64,000 nt of DNA from Dechloromonas denitrificans (GTDB lineage: Bacteria; Pseudomonadota; Gammaproteobacteria; Burkholderiales; Rhodocyclaceae). How positions within the stretch are numbered: the first letter of the stretch is position 1; each line of letters begins with the position of its first letter. The notes under the pieces are model-generated. The model did not search any database, was not told where the DNA came from, and worked only from the letters and a program-made list of their open reading frames with translations. Of the stretch, positions 10,719 to 19,312 are shown piece by piece. The stretch lies in contig NZ_LODL01000013.1 in the NCBI RefSeq assembly GCF_001551835.1, forward strand, positions 231,336 to 295,335. The letters are read 5' to 3'. The translations under genes were made by a program, and so were the position numbers.

Positions 10719-11111
10719 TCAGGCCTCATCGCGACGGGCCAGTTCCTGCTGACATTGCTGCTCGAACTGAGCAATTTCGGCCAACATCGCCTCGATGTCC
10801 TCGCGTTGCTGCTCGAGGGCCTGGCGCCGGCTGGACATGATGCGTAGACACTCGAGCAGTTGCGGCGTTTCGTCCTCGGTCGAGTTGTACATCCCGATCA
10901 GGTCCTTGATCTCGGCCAGCGACAGGCCGAGCCGCTTGCCGCGCAGGGCCATTTTCAGGCGGGCCCGGTCGCGACGGTTGAAGACGCGCTTGCTGCCTTC
11001 GCGCTCGGGCGACAGGATGCCCTGGTCTTCCCAGAAACGGATGGTGCGCGGGGTGATGCCGAACTCGCGGGCGAGGTCGGAAATGGCGAAAGTGATGGCC
11101 GCTTGGCTCAA
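10719..11111 (-). CDS. liuR: MerR-family regulator of leucine/isovalerate degradation
   Basis: About 130 residues. The N-terminus has the MerR winged helix (ISDLAREFGITPRTIRFWEDQ) followed by NRRDRARLKMALRGKRLGLSLAEIKDLI and a C-terminal coiled coil rich in Glu and Gln. An ATG at 11165 gives 18 extra residues; I prefer the TTG at 11111 because GAGGAGA lies 7 nt before it and MerR proteins normally begin just before this helix. It is upstream of the liu genes on the same strand with the palindrome between, as in other proteobacterial liu loci. Confidence 0.87.
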   Translation of the reverse strand: MSQAAITFAISDLAREFGITPRTIRFWEDQGILSPEREGSKRVFNRRDRARLKMALRGKRLGLSLAEIKDLIGMYNSTEDETPQLLECLRIMSSRRQALEQQREDIEAMLAEIAQFEQQCQQELARRDEA

Positions 11112-11212
11112 GCTTGTCTCCTCGAAGGTGCGCGCCAGTAAATCAGAAGGAGGGGGATTTTTCAATCCGACACCGTATGGTAAGTTGTGCTTCCCCTCCG
11201 ACAGGTTTGCCC

Positions 11213-12250
11213 ATGTCCCTGCATTATCCGCATGCCCAGCCGCCGGCTGCCGGCGAGTTGATCGAAGTTGCGCCCGGCGTTTTCTGGTTGCGCATGCCCT
11301 TGCCGTTCCAGCTCGACCACATCAATCTCTGGCTGCTCCGCGATGGTGCCTCCTGGGTCATCATCGATACCGGCTTTCCGGCGGATGAGGTCAGGGCCGT
11401 CTGGTCGCAGATCCTCGCTCGTCTCGACGGGCCGGTGAGCCGGCTGGTCGTCACCCACTTCCACCCCGATCACCTCGGCTTGGCGACCTGGCTGATCGAG
11501 CAGACCGGCGCTCCGCTGGCGATGACGACCGGCGAATTCCTGACCGCGCATGCCGTCTGGCACGAAGTCGGCGGCCACGGCGCGCGTTTCATGGTCGAAC
11601 AGTTCCGCCAGCACGGGCTGGATGCCGAGCAACTGGAGCGCTTCGCCAAGCGCGGTTCGGGCTACCGCAAGGCGGTGCCGGCACTGCCCGAGTACTATCA
11701 GCGCCTGAAGGCAGCCGACACCCTGACGGTAAACGCCAAGAAATGGCAGGTTTTGATCGGCCATGGTCATGCTCCCGAGCATATGGCGCTTTACTGCGCC
11801 GAACTTGACGTGTTAATTTCTGGCGACATGCTTTTGCCAAGAATTTCGACGAATATCAGCGTTTTTGCGGCGACGCCGGAGGCCGATGCGCTTGGCTGGT
11901 ATCTGGCTTCGCTGGATGAAATGTCGCGGGATATTCCGGCAAATACCCTGGTGTTGCCTTCGCACGGATTGCCGTTTTTCGGCGTGCAGTCCCGGGTTGA
12001 GGCCTTGCACGCGCACCATGCAGAACGATTGCGTGCTCTGGAGAATAGCTGTGAAGATGCGCCAAAGAGCGCAGCCGAGTTGCTGGAGACTTTATTCCAG
12101 CGAGCACTCGATACGCATCAAACCATGTTCGCGATGGGCGAAGCGATTGCCCATCTGAACCATCTAGAACAAGCCGGCCGGCTGTCACGCATGACCGACG
12201 CCGACGGCGTGATTCGATATACGCGGTGTAAAGCCCGCACCGTGCACTGA
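11213..12250 (+). CDS. MBL-fold metallo-hydrolase
   Basis: 345 residues. The metal-binding THFHPDHLG motif, GHGHAPEHMALY and ISGDMLLPRIS are the metallo-beta-lactamase-fold ligands in order, and the C-terminal region resembles the helical extension of RNase Z/LACTB2-like hydrolases. The substrate is unknown; thioesters, lactones or nucleic acid ends are all seen in this superfamily. An upstream in-frame ATG at 11114 would overlap the promoter region of liuR, so I start at MSLHYPHAQP. It is divergent from liuR and directly upstream of phaC. Confidence 0.87.
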   Translation: MSLHYPHAQPPAAGELIEVAPGVFWLRMPLPFQLDHINLWLLRDGASWVIIDTGFPADEVRAVWSQILARLDGPVSRLVVTHFHPDHLGLATWLIEQTGAPLAMTTGEFLTAHAVWHEVGGHGARFMVEQFRQHGLDAEQLERFAKRGSGYRKAVPALPEYYQRLKAADTLTVNAKKWQVLIGHGHAPEHMALYCAELDVLISGDMLLPRISTNISVFAATPEADALGWYLASLDEMSRDIPANTLVLPSHGLPFFGVQSRVEALHAHHAERLRALENSCEDAPKSAAELLETLFQRALDTHQTMFAMGEAIAHLNHLEQAGRLSRMTDADGVIRYTRCKARTVH

Positions 12251-12266
12251 CAGAGGGAGTTTGAGT

Positions 12267-14102
12267 ATGTCGCAGCAACAGAATGACCAGGCCATGAATC
12301 TGCCCAATCCGGCTGAAATCGCCAAGACTTATGCCGAAGTCGCCCAGCGCGCTTCGCGCCTGATTACCCACTTCATCGAAAAGAAGGCCAAGGACGGCGT
12401 CAATGCGCCGGCTGACGAACTTGGCGTAGCCAAGGCTTTCATGGACCTCTCGTCGCGCCTGATGGCCAATCCGTACAAGATGGCCCAGACCCAGATGAAC
12501 ATGATGTGGGACTACTTCTCGCTGTGGCAGAACACGACGATGAAGATGATGGGCGTGCCGGTGCATGCGCCGGTCGCCGCGCCGAAGAAGGGCGACAACC
12601 GCTTCAAGGATGAAGAATGGGAACAGCATTTCCTGTTCGACTTCGTCAAGCAGTCCTACCTGATCACCGCCCGCCACCTGCATGACACGGTCGCCGGCAC
12701 CGAAGGCCTCGACGAAGCGACGCAGCAGAAGGTCAATTTCTTTACCCGCCAGTACATCGACGCGCTGTCGCCATCCAACTTCGCGCTGACCAATCCGGAA
12801 GTCTTCCGCGAAACGGTGAAGAGCCATGGCCAGAACCTGATCAAGGGCCTCAACAACCTGCTGCACGACGTTGAATCCGGCGACGGCCAACTGCGCATCC
12901 GGATGACCGACACCTCGGCTTTCGAAATGGGCAAGAACGTTGCGACGACGCCGGGCAAGGTGGTCTTCCAGAACGAACTGTTCCAGCTCATCCAGTACGA
13001 TCCGACGACGCCGGACCAGAACAAGAAGCCCTTCCTGATCGTCCCGCCGTGGATCAACAAGTACTACATCCTTGACCTGCGCGAGAAGAATTCGCTGGTC
13101 AAGTGGGCGACCGACCAGGGCCACACCACCTTCATCATGTCCTGGACCAATCCGGACGAGAAGCTGGCCGCCAAGTCCTTCGAAAACTACCTGCTCGAAG
13201 GCTCGCTCGAAGCGGTCAATCAGGTCTGTGCCCACACCGGCGAAGACAGCGTCAACATGGCCGGCTACTGCCTGGGCGGTACGCTGCTGATGACGACGCT
13301 GGCCTACATGACGGCGAAGAAGGACAAGCGGGTTGCTTCCGCCACCTTCTTCACGACCATGCTCGATTTCTCGGAGCCGGGCGAACTGGGCATCTTCCTC
13401 GATGAAGGCGCCGTCTCCGGCCTCGAAAAGCGCATGCAGGAACGCGGCTTCCTCGAAGGTTCCGAAATGGCCGGCACCTTCAACATGCTGCGCGCCAACG
13501 ACCTGATCTGGTCCTTCGTGGTCAACAACTACCTGATGGGCAAGGATCCGTTCCCCTTCGACCTGCTCTACTGGAACTCCGATTCGACGCGCATGCCGGC
13601 CGCGATGCACAGCTTCTACCTGCGCAACATGTACCTCGGCAACCTGCTCAAGGAACCGGGTGGCATCACGCTGGGCGGCGTCAAGATCGACATCAGCAAG
13701 GTCAAGACCCCGTGCTACTTCATCTCGACCATCGAAGACCACATCGCTCCGTGGAAGAGCACCTACATGGGCGCCCGTCTGCCGTCCGGCAACACCAAGT
13801 TCGTCCTGGGGGGTTCCGGTCACATCGCCGGCATCGTCAATCCGCCGGCCGCCAACAAGTATGGTTTCTGGACCAATGACGCGACCGACGGCAACCTGCC
13901 GGAAAGCCCGGACGACTTCCTGGCCGGCGCGACGCAGAACGCCGGTTCGTGGTGGACGCACTGGAACCAGTGGGTGAACAGCCTGCCGGGCGGTTCGGCC
14001 AAGGTCAAGGCGCGCAAGCCGGAAGACGGCGCGCTGAAGGTCATCGAGCCGGCGCCGGGCAGCTACGTCAAGTTCCGCCTGGATGCCCAGAAAAAGGCTT
14101 AA
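12267..14102 (+). CDS. phaC: Class I poly(3-hydroxyalkanoate) synthase
   Basis: 611 residues, typical for class I PHA synthases. The lipase-box-like catalytic Cys is in AGYCLGGTLL; the Asp is in STIEDHIAPWKS and the His in GGSGHIAGIVNPP. It polymerises 3-hydroxyacyl-CoA, usually 3-hydroxybutyryl-CoA, on granules in the cytoplasm. GGGAG lies about 9 nt before the ATG at 12267; a TTG two codons earlier is less likely. The gene is followed by a terminator, and no phaA/phaB/phasin is adjacent apart from the thiolase in the liu operon. Confidence 0.95.
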   Translation: MSQQQNDQAMNLPNPAEIAKTYAEVAQRASRLITHFIEKKAKDGVNAPADELGVAKAFMDLSSRLMANPYKMAQTQMNMMWDYFSLWQNTTMKMMGVPVHAPVAAPKKGDNRFKDEEWEQHFLFDFVKQSYLITARHLHDTVAGTEGLDEATQQKVNFFTRQYIDALSPSNFALTNPEVFRETVKSHGQNLIKGLNNLLHDVESGDGQLRIRMTDTSAFEMGKNVATTPGKVVFQNELFQLIQYDPTTPDQNKKPFLIVPPWINKYYILDLREKNSLVKWATDQGHTTFIMSWTNPDEKLAAKSFENYLLEGSLEAVNQVCAHTGEDSVNMAGYCLGGTLLMTTLAYMTAKKDKRVASATFFTTMLDFSEPGELGIFLDEGAVSGLEKRMQERGFLEGSEMAGTFNMLRANDLIWSFVVNNYLMGKDPFPFDLLYWNSDSTRMPAAMHSFYLRNMYLGNLLKEPGGITLGGVKIDISKVKTPCYFISTIEDHIAPWKSTYMGARLPSGNTKFVLGGSGHIAGIVNPPAANKYGFWTNDATDGNLPESPDDFLAGATQNAGSWWTHWNQWVNSLPGGSAKVKARKPEDGALKVIEPAPGSYVKFRLDAQKKA

Positions 14103-14128
14103 ACATCGATTTGTGGCAGTAGAAAAAC

Positions 14129-14156
14129 GGGAGGCGGAAGCCTCCCATTTTATTTT
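14129..14156 (+). terminator. Rho-independent terminator after phaC
   Basis: A perfect 7-bp stem, GGGAGGC/GCCTCCC, at 14129-14135 and 14140-14146 with a GGAA tetraloop is followed by ATTTTATTTT. It starts 26 nt after the phaC stop. Confidence 0.9.
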
Positions 14157-14212
14157 CAGAACTCGCCCCGGCTGGTCCTGTCTCATAAACACAGACTGCA
14201 AGGAGGCCTGCC

Positions 14213-14497
14213 ATGTTCGATTCTCCCGTCGTCTCCATTCACATTCCGCCCGATTTGCGCAGCTACGCCGGGGGGCATGACGAAATTACGGCCAGTGGCG
14301 ATACCGTGGGTGAGCTTTTCGATGCGCTGTGCCATGAATATCCGGCGATCCGCTCGCATCTGATTGCCTCGGGTGGCGAATTGGCCCCGGGCTTCGCCGT
14401 CTATCTTGGTCCCCACAGCATCCGCGAGTTGGCCGGACTGTCTACCCCGGTTGAACTGGAGGAAGTGCTCAGCATCGTGCCGGTCGGGGCCGTTTGA
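14213..14497 (+). CDS. MoaD/ThiS-like ubiquitin-fold protein without a C-terminal GG
   Basis: 94 residues. The sequence fits the beta-grasp MoaD/ThiS fold (DTVGELFDALCHEYPAIRSHL, then VELEEVLSIVPVGAV). MoaD and ThiS are activated on a C-terminal Gly-Gly to carry sulfur for molybdopterin or thiazole synthesis; here the last residues are PVGAV, so that chemistry should not work unless the tail is trimmed. AAGGAGG precedes the start. No moaE, moeB or thiF homologue is adjacent. It stands alone between phaC and the PAS-SpoIIE gene. Confidence 0.75.
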   Translation: MFDSPVVSIHIPPDLRSYAGGHDEITASGDTVGELFDALCHEYPAIRSHLIASGGELAPGFAVYLGPHSIRELAGLSTPVELEEVLSIVPVGAV

Positions 14498-14602
14498 GCG
14501 GGGTGTGGTTTTTCTCCTTTGACGGCGGTGCACCGCAGTAATTACGGAAGGCTGGAGGCCGGGTGTATGCTTAGCCGGCTAATGCCCAAGGGGGAGGCCG
14601 TC

Positions 14603-15853
14603 ATGTCGCAAGCCGTGGTTGCGCAGATTCGCGATGCGCTGAAGCATCAGGAACAGCATGTTTCCTTTGCCATCACGCTGATGGAACACCTCGTGGTGCC
14701 CACCTTCGTGCTTGATGCCGAGCAGCGGGTGCTGATCTGGAATCGCGCCTGCGAAAGGCTGACCGGGGTGATGGCGGCGGAGGTGATCGGCACGCGCCAT
14801 CACTGGCAGGCTTTTTACGAGCAGGAGCGGGCCTGTCTGGCCGACCTGGTGGCAACCGCCAGCTACGAACAGATCGCCAATCTCTACACTGTTTTCGAAG
14901 ACCCGGGCCAGCCGGTCTTCGGTGTTCATGCCGAAAACTGGTGCTGGATGCCGCGCCGCCAGCAGCGCCTCTATCTGGCCGTCGATGCCGGGCCGGTCTA
15001 CAACGAAACCGGTGCCTTGATTGCGGTTGTCGAAACCCTGCGCGACATCACCGAAAAGCAGCTGGCCCAGAGCAAGGTGGCGGAGCAGGCCAGTCTGTTG
15101 AAGGCGCATTACGACGAGCATCAGCGCGAGGCCGAATTGGCCCGGCGCATCCTCGAACACCAGATCCGCAGCGATCTGCTGAAGCAGGCGGCAGTCGATT
15201 ATTCGGTGACGCCGGCCGACCATTTTTCCGGCGACATGGTACTGGCGGCGCGGGCGCCATCCGGTTTGCGCTATGCCATCCTGGCCGACGCGACCGGTCA
15301 TGGTCTGGCCGCCGCGGTCAGCATCCTGCCCATGGTCCAGGAGTTCTACCGGCTGGTTGAACTGGCGCAGCCCCTGGCCAGCATTGTCGAGTCGATCAAC
15401 TTTTTGCTCAGCAACTCGCTGCCGCTCGGGCGTTTTGTCGCGGCGGCCTTCGTCTGCGTCGATGACGCGGCGCAGTGCGGCCAGATCTGGGTCGGCGGCG
15501 TGCCCGACGTGCTGTGGATCGATGCGGCAGGCGATGTGCTGCAGCGCTTTGTCTCGCGCAACCTGCCGCTGGGCATTACGCGGGCACGGGGCGACGAGGC
15601 CGGCTTCGAGGACTTTTCCTGGCGAGAGGGAAACGCACTGGTACTGCTCTCCGACGGTGTGCTGGAAGCTAGTGATCAGGCCAGCGAGCAGTTCGGCGAG
15701 CCGCGCCTGACCGCTGCCCTCCGGCAGAAGGGGGGGCTAGCACCGATTACAGCGGTCCATCAGGCCCTGGCCAGCCACCTGAAAGGGAGTTTGCCGCATG
15801 ACGACATGTCGGTACTCGTCATCGGCCACTGCCAGTCCTCAGTGGCGCAGTAG
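14603..15853 (+). CDS. PAS domain plus SpoIIE/PP2C-type serine phosphatase
   Basis: 416 residues. A PAS domain (VPTFVLDAEQRVLIWNRACERLTG) is followed by a PAC-like segment ending RDITEKQ, a coiled linker and a SpoIIE/RsbU phosphatase domain with ADATGHGLAAAV and LLSDGVLEASD, the metal-binding motifs of the family. Such proteins dephosphorylate anti-anti-sigma (STAS) proteins in partner-switching circuits. A TTG at 14519 extends the ORF, but GGGGGAGG 5 nt before 14603 decides the start. No anti-sigma kinase or antagonist lies next to it. It overlaps ubiT convergently by 15 nt. Confidence 0.86.
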   Translation: MSQAVVAQIRDALKHQEQHVSFAITLMEHLVVPTFVLDAEQRVLIWNRACERLTGVMAAEVIGTRHHWQAFYEQERACLADLVATASYEQIANLYTVFEDPGQPVFGVHAENWCWMPRRQQRLYLAVDAGPVYNETGALIAVVETLRDITEKQLAQSKVAEQASLLKAHYDEHQREAELARRILEHQIRSDLLKQAAVDYSVTPADHFSGDMVLAARAPSGLRYAILADATGHGLAAAVSILPMVQEFYRLVELAQPLASIVESINFLLSNSLPLGRFVAAAFVCVDDAAQCGQIWVGGVPDVLWIDAAGDVLQRFVSRNLPLGITRARGDEAGFEDFSWREGNALVLLSDGVLEASDQASEQFGEPRLTAALRQKGGLAPITAVHQALASHLKGSLPHDDMSVLVIGHCQSSVAQ

Positions 15854-16294
15854 CGGCAGGCGGTCCGATAGTTTCGGCCATTCCACCGCATCGAGCATGT
15901 TCTTGACGATCAGGCCGAGTTCGGTGTCGCCGGTGATTTCCAGTTCGCGGTTGAAGAACAGCGTATCCGGATCTTCCTGGCGAGCCAGCAACTGCAGGTA
16001 GGCCGACAGGTTGGCGGCGAAGGCCAGGTCGGGTTCGCGTTCGGGCCGGAAGACCGGGCGGAACAGGCCGCCGCGGTAGGTGTAGCTGGCTTCACCACCG
16101 GTATCGAGCACGCGGACGCGAAATAGCTTGTCTTCCAGCGCGGCTAACTCGTCTTCAGGCAGCAATTTCATTTTCAGCGCCGCATTCAGCCCGGCAACCA
16201 GAGCCAGCGCATGCGGCCATTGCGGCAGCTTTTGCCCGAGGCTGGCGATGAAGGTCGGCAGGCGAAACTTCGGGATGGTGAAATTCGGATTCAT
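15839..16294 (-). CDS. ubiT: SCP2-domain ubiquinone biosynthesis accessory factor UbiT
   Basis: 151 residues, SCP2 fold (DTLFFNRELEITGDTELGLIVKNMLDAV is diagnostic). UbiT binds lipid intermediates and is needed with UbiU and UbiV for O2-independent ubiquinone synthesis. It is last in the ubiU-ubiV-ubiT operon, 2 nt after ubiV, which makes the assignment firm even though SCP2 domains are also found in aerobic UbiJ. Confidence 0.92.
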   Translation of the reverse strand: MNPNFTIPKFRLPTFIASLGQKLPQWPHALALVAGLNAALKMKLLPEDELAALEDKLFRVRVLDTGGEASYTYRGGLFRPVFRPEREPDLAFAANLSAYLQLLARQEDPDTLFFNRELEITGDTELGLIVKNMLDAVEWPKLSDRLPLLRH

Positions 16295-16296
16295 GC

Positions 16297-17199
16297 TCAG
16301 GCTTCCAGTTGGGCAAGGGCTTGCGTGTGGCGCTGAACGATCCCGGCATCGCCGAACCAGTAGCCGTCAACCAGGCCGCTGGCGCTCCAGTCGCGGCTGT
16401 CGACGCTGAACGCCTGGCCGTTGCGGGCCGCATCGAAGGCGCCGATGATGGCGTCGAGATGCTGCTTCTGCGGGCTGATACGAACGATGTCGATGCCCAG
16501 CTGCAGCATGTCCGGGATTTCGTGCAGCAGGTTGTAGCTTTGCGCCGACATCGTCTGGATACCATTGATGGTCAGGAAATCCTGGCCTTCGCGGGTTTTC
16601 AGGGTGAGGCCTTCGGCATGGTCGAGGCACTTGAACTGACAGTCGTCCTTGTTCAGGTCGTAATGGCGGGCCGTGAAGCAGCGGGCCGAGAAGGCGAGCG
16701 GGATCTTGCCGAAAACGAAGACCTCGCTCTCGACGCCGGCCGGCTTGCTCCGGTGCAGGGTTTCGATCAGCGTGCGCGGCGCTTCGAGCGGCGGCACCCA
16801 GCGCGTCATGCCATAGCGGGCGTAGGTGGCGAGCGTCGCTTCGTTGTAGATGTTGAGGTGCGGGCCGGCGACGAAATTCTTGCCCTGGGCGAGGTTGACC
16901 GCGCCGAGGTCGTTGGCTTCGAGGCTGCAGCCGGCATCGTCGATCAGTCGGCGCAGCGCCTTGAGGTCGCTTTCCGATTCGAGCAGGGCCTGGGCCGAGA
17001 CGACGACTTGCTTGCCGGCATCGGTCAGGTCGCGGGCGAGGCCGATCCAGTCGGCGGTGCGCAACTGCTGGCGGCGGGAGCAGACGACTTCGCCGACGTA
17101 GATGATGTCGAGGGCCGGGTTCTGCGCCATTTCGGCGTAGAACTCCATGACTTCGGCTTTCGGCCAGAAATAGAGCAGGGGACCGAGCGAGAGTTTCAT
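16297..17199 (-). CDS. ubiV: O2-independent ubiquinone biosynthesis protein UbiV (U32 family)
   Basis: 300 residues. Four cysteines, Cys40, Cys174, Cys187 and Cys191, match the spacing of the Fe-S-binding cysteines of E. coli UbiV in the last three (13 and 4 residues apart). UbiV forms a complex with UbiU that supports hydroxylation steps of ubiquinone synthesis without oxygen. I start at MKLSLGPLL because AAGGAAG precedes it; a longer frame begins at 17235 inside ubiU. The gap to ubiU is 10 nt. Confidence 0.94.
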   Translation of the reverse strand: MKLSLGPLLYFWPKAEVMEFYAEMAQNPALDIIYVGEVVCSRRQQLRTADWIGLARDLTDAGKQVVVSAQALLESESDLKALRRLIDDAGCSLEANDLGAVNLAQGKNFVAGPHLNIYNEATLATYARYGMTRWVPPLEAPRTLIETLHRSKPAGVESEVFVFGKIPLAFSARCFTARHYDLNKDDCQFKCLDHAEGLTLKTREGQDFLTINGIQTMSAQSYNLLHEIPDMLQLGIDIVRISPQKQHLDAIIGAFDAARNGQAFSVDSRDWSASGLVDGYWFGDAGIVQRHTQALAQLEA

Positions 17200-17209
17200 G
17201 CGTCTTCCT

Positions 17210-18217
17210 TTAGCGCCATGGCCGGTTGTAGGCACCGAGCGTCGCCTGGCTGCCTTCCGAGACCTTGGAGAGTTCGGCCTGCCAGGCCGGTTTCACGTGG
17301 AACCGTTCGCTGCCGTCGGCCAGCGAATCGAGCGCGGCGCGCAGCGTGCGGGTGACCTGGGTGACGTAGGCCGGGCTGCGCTGGCGACCTTCGACCTTGA
17401 TCGCCTTGACGCCGATCTTGATGATCTCCGGCAGGATGGACAGCACGTTGAGGCTGGTCGGCTCTTCCAGCGCGTAATAGGTTTCGCCTTCGACTTCGAA
17501 GCGGCCCTTGCACAGCGTCGGGTAGCCGGCCGGTTCGTCGTCGCCGAAGCGGTCGATCAGGATGCCGTTGAGTCGGGTTTCCATGCTGCCCGGCTGCTTG
17601 TCCCACTTAACGTACTTGGCTGGCGAGCAGGCGCCAACGGTATTCGGCGATTCGCCGCAGGCGTAGGAGGAGAGCCAGCAGCGCCCTTCATTCATGACGC
17701 ACAGGCTGCCGAAGCCGAAGACTTCGATTTCGACCGAGGTGTTCTTGATGACGTGCTCGACCTGGGCCAGCGTCAGCACGCGCGGCAGCACGGCGCGGCG
17801 GATGCCGAACTCGCGCTGGCAGAAATTGATCGCCTCGTAGCTGGTTGCCGAGCCCTGCACTGACAGATGCAGGCGCTGCTGCGGGTGGCGGTTGCGGGCA
17901 TAGTCGAGCAGCCCGACATCGGCCAGGATAATTGCATCGACATTCTGGTCGACCGCGGCATCGACGGCCTTTTGCCAGTCGGCGACGCGGCCGGCCTGCG
18001 GGAAGGTGTTGATCGCCAGCAGGATCTCGCGGCCTTTGGCATGGGCGTAGCGGATGCCTTCGCTCATGGTTTTCTGGTCGAAATTGAGGCCGGCGAAGTT
18101 GCGGGCGTTGGTGTCGTTCTTGAAGCCGAGATAGACGGCATCGGCGCCGTTATCCACCGCGGCCTTGAGGGCAGGCAGGCTGCCGGCCGGGCAGATGAGT
18201 TCGGGCAGGGAGCTCAT
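17210..18217 (-). CDS. ubiU: O2-independent ubiquinone biosynthesis protein UbiU (U32 family)
   Basis: 335 residues of the U32 peptidase-like family. Cys173, Cys180, Cys197 and Cys236 have the same spacing (7, 17, 39) as the 4Fe-4S ligands of E. coli UbiU. The start is [20 protein letters not shown]; a frame extension to 18286 would run into the promoter region. With ubiV and ubiT it allows ubiquinone synthesis under anoxia, consistent with a denitrifying or otherwise facultative organism. Confidence 0.94.
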   Translation of the reverse strand: MSSLPELICPAGSLPALKAAVDNGADAVYLGFKNDTNARNFAGLNFDQKTMSEGIRYAHAKGREILLAINTFPQAGRVADWQKAVDAAVDQNVDAIILADVGLLDYARNRHPQQRLHLSVQGSATSYEAINFCQREFGIRRAVLPRVLTLAQVEHVIKNTSVEIEVFGFGSLCVMNEGRCWLSSYACGESPNTVGACSPAKYVKWDKQPGSMETRLNGILIDRFGDDEPAGYPTLCKGRFEVEGETYYALEEPTSLNVLSILPEIIKIGVKAIKVEGRQRSPAYVTQVTRTLRAALDSLADGSERFHVKPAWQAELSKVSEGSQATLGAYNRPWR

Positions 18218-18237
18218 GGCATACGATCTGAAGAGTA

Positions 18238-18286
18238 AGCCGGCGAGTATAGCCAGCCGGCGCCGGGTGCCATTGATCCTCGTCAA
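18238..18286 (-). promoter_or_regulatory. FNR/CRP-type box and -10 element upstream of ubiU
   Basis: TTGATCCTCGTCAA at 18273-18286 matches the FNR consensus TTGAT-N4-ATCAA in 9 of 10 defined bases. On the minus strand a -10-like TATACT lies at 18251-18246. A transcription start 8 nt beyond the -10 (18238) would place the box centre at -41.5, the class II activator position. E. coli ubiUV is FNR-activated; the site here is predicted from sequence only. Confidence 0.75.
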
Positions 18287-18325
18287 ACCACCGGCGGGTT
18301 GTTGCCCGGCCGGCTGTTTTCCGGC

Positions 18326-19312
18326 TCAGCGAACGACGATGGTCGGCTTGTAGCCGAGTGCGGCGCGGATTTTTTCGGCGACCTTGTCGGCATCGCCACG
18401 GCTGGCGTAGGGGCCGAGTTGCAGGCGGTGGATGCCGCCGCCGGGGTTGATGCGCATCGTTTCGTTGAGCCAGTCCAGCTCGCGCAGCAGGTGGCTTTTC
18501 AGATTCTCGGCATTGTCGGCGTTGGCGAAAGCGCCGAGTTGCAGATAGACGCCCTTGGCAGCGCTTTCGCCGCTGGTCGTGCTTGAGCTGGTGTTTTGCA
18601 CCGGGCGTTCTTCCTGGGCCATGCGCCGGGCCAGTTGCTCGATGTCGTCGCGCTCGCTAGTGGCTGGCCGGGCCGGGGGCGTGAGCTGGGCGTAAGCGGT
18701 GGCGGTCGGTTCGCCCGGAATGATCGCCTCGACTTCGACTTGGCCACTGCCACCGTTGATCAGGCCCAGCTTGTAGGCGGCGGTATAGGAAAGATCGATG
18801 ACCCGGTCGGCATGGAAAGGACCGCGGTCGGTGACCCGGACGATGACCGATTTGCCGCTTTGCAACTGGGTGACCCGGACGTAGGAGGGAAGCGCCAGGG
18901 TGGGGTGGGCGGCGGTCATTGCGAACATGTCGTAAGGCTCGCCGATCGAGGTCTTCTGGCCGTGGAACTTCTTGCCGTACCAGCTGGCGATGCCGCGCGT
19001 CTTGTAGGGCCGGACGCTGTTGTTCGGGACATATTCCTTGCCGAGCACGACGTAGGGCTTGGTGGCCGGCTTGTGCAGCGGTTCCCACTTCGCTTCGGCG
19101 TCGGGGATGTCATCGAGGCCGTCGGGAATCTCGTCGGCCGGGCCGTCATCCTTGTAGAAGCCACCGCCTCTTTTTAAAACTGCCGTCGGCTTCTTGGTCG
19201 GCGTTTTGGAAATCGGCCCTTTTGTCGTGTCGACCGTAGCATCCGGCAAGGTCCTGCCGCCACAGGCGGCCAGCAACAGGACCAGAGAGCCGGCGGCCAA
19301 ATGGCGAATCAT
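18326..19312 (-). CDS. rlpA: RlpA-type septal lytic transglycosylase lipoprotein
   Basis: 328 residues. The N-terminus MIRHLAAGSLVLLLAACGG is a lipoprotein signal with the lipobox LAAC. The double-psi beta-barrel RlpA domain spans about GIASWYGKKFHGQKTSIGEP to VRVTDRGPFHADRVIDLSYTAA, and the C-terminal SPOR domain starts near YLQLGAFANADNAENLKS. RlpA cleaves or binds denuded glycan strands at the septum. A longer frame reading through rodA is not real; the ATG at 19312 overlaps the rodA stop as ATGA. Confidence 0.92.
   Translation of the reverse strand: MIRHLAAGSLVLLLAACGGRTLPDATVDTTKGPISKTPTKKPTAVLKRGGGFYKDDGPADEIPDGLDDIPDAEAKWEPLHKPATKPYVVLGKEYVPNNSVRPYKTRGIASWYGKKFHGQKTSIGEPYDMFAMTAAHPTLALPSYVRVTQLQSGKSVIVRVTDRGPFHADRVIDLSYTAAYKLGLINGGSGQVEVEAIIPGEPTATAYAQLTPPARPATSERDDIEQLARRMAQEERPVQNTSSSTTSGESAAKGVYLQLGAFANADNAENLKSHLLRELDWLNETMRINPGGGIHRLQLGPYASRGDADKVAEKIRAALGYKPTIVVR

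Noticed and set aside
11856-14201. 781-codon minus-strand frame opposite phaC
   Set aside because: It spans the MBL gene, phaC and the phaC terminator on the other strand; phaC is unambiguous by motif and RBS.
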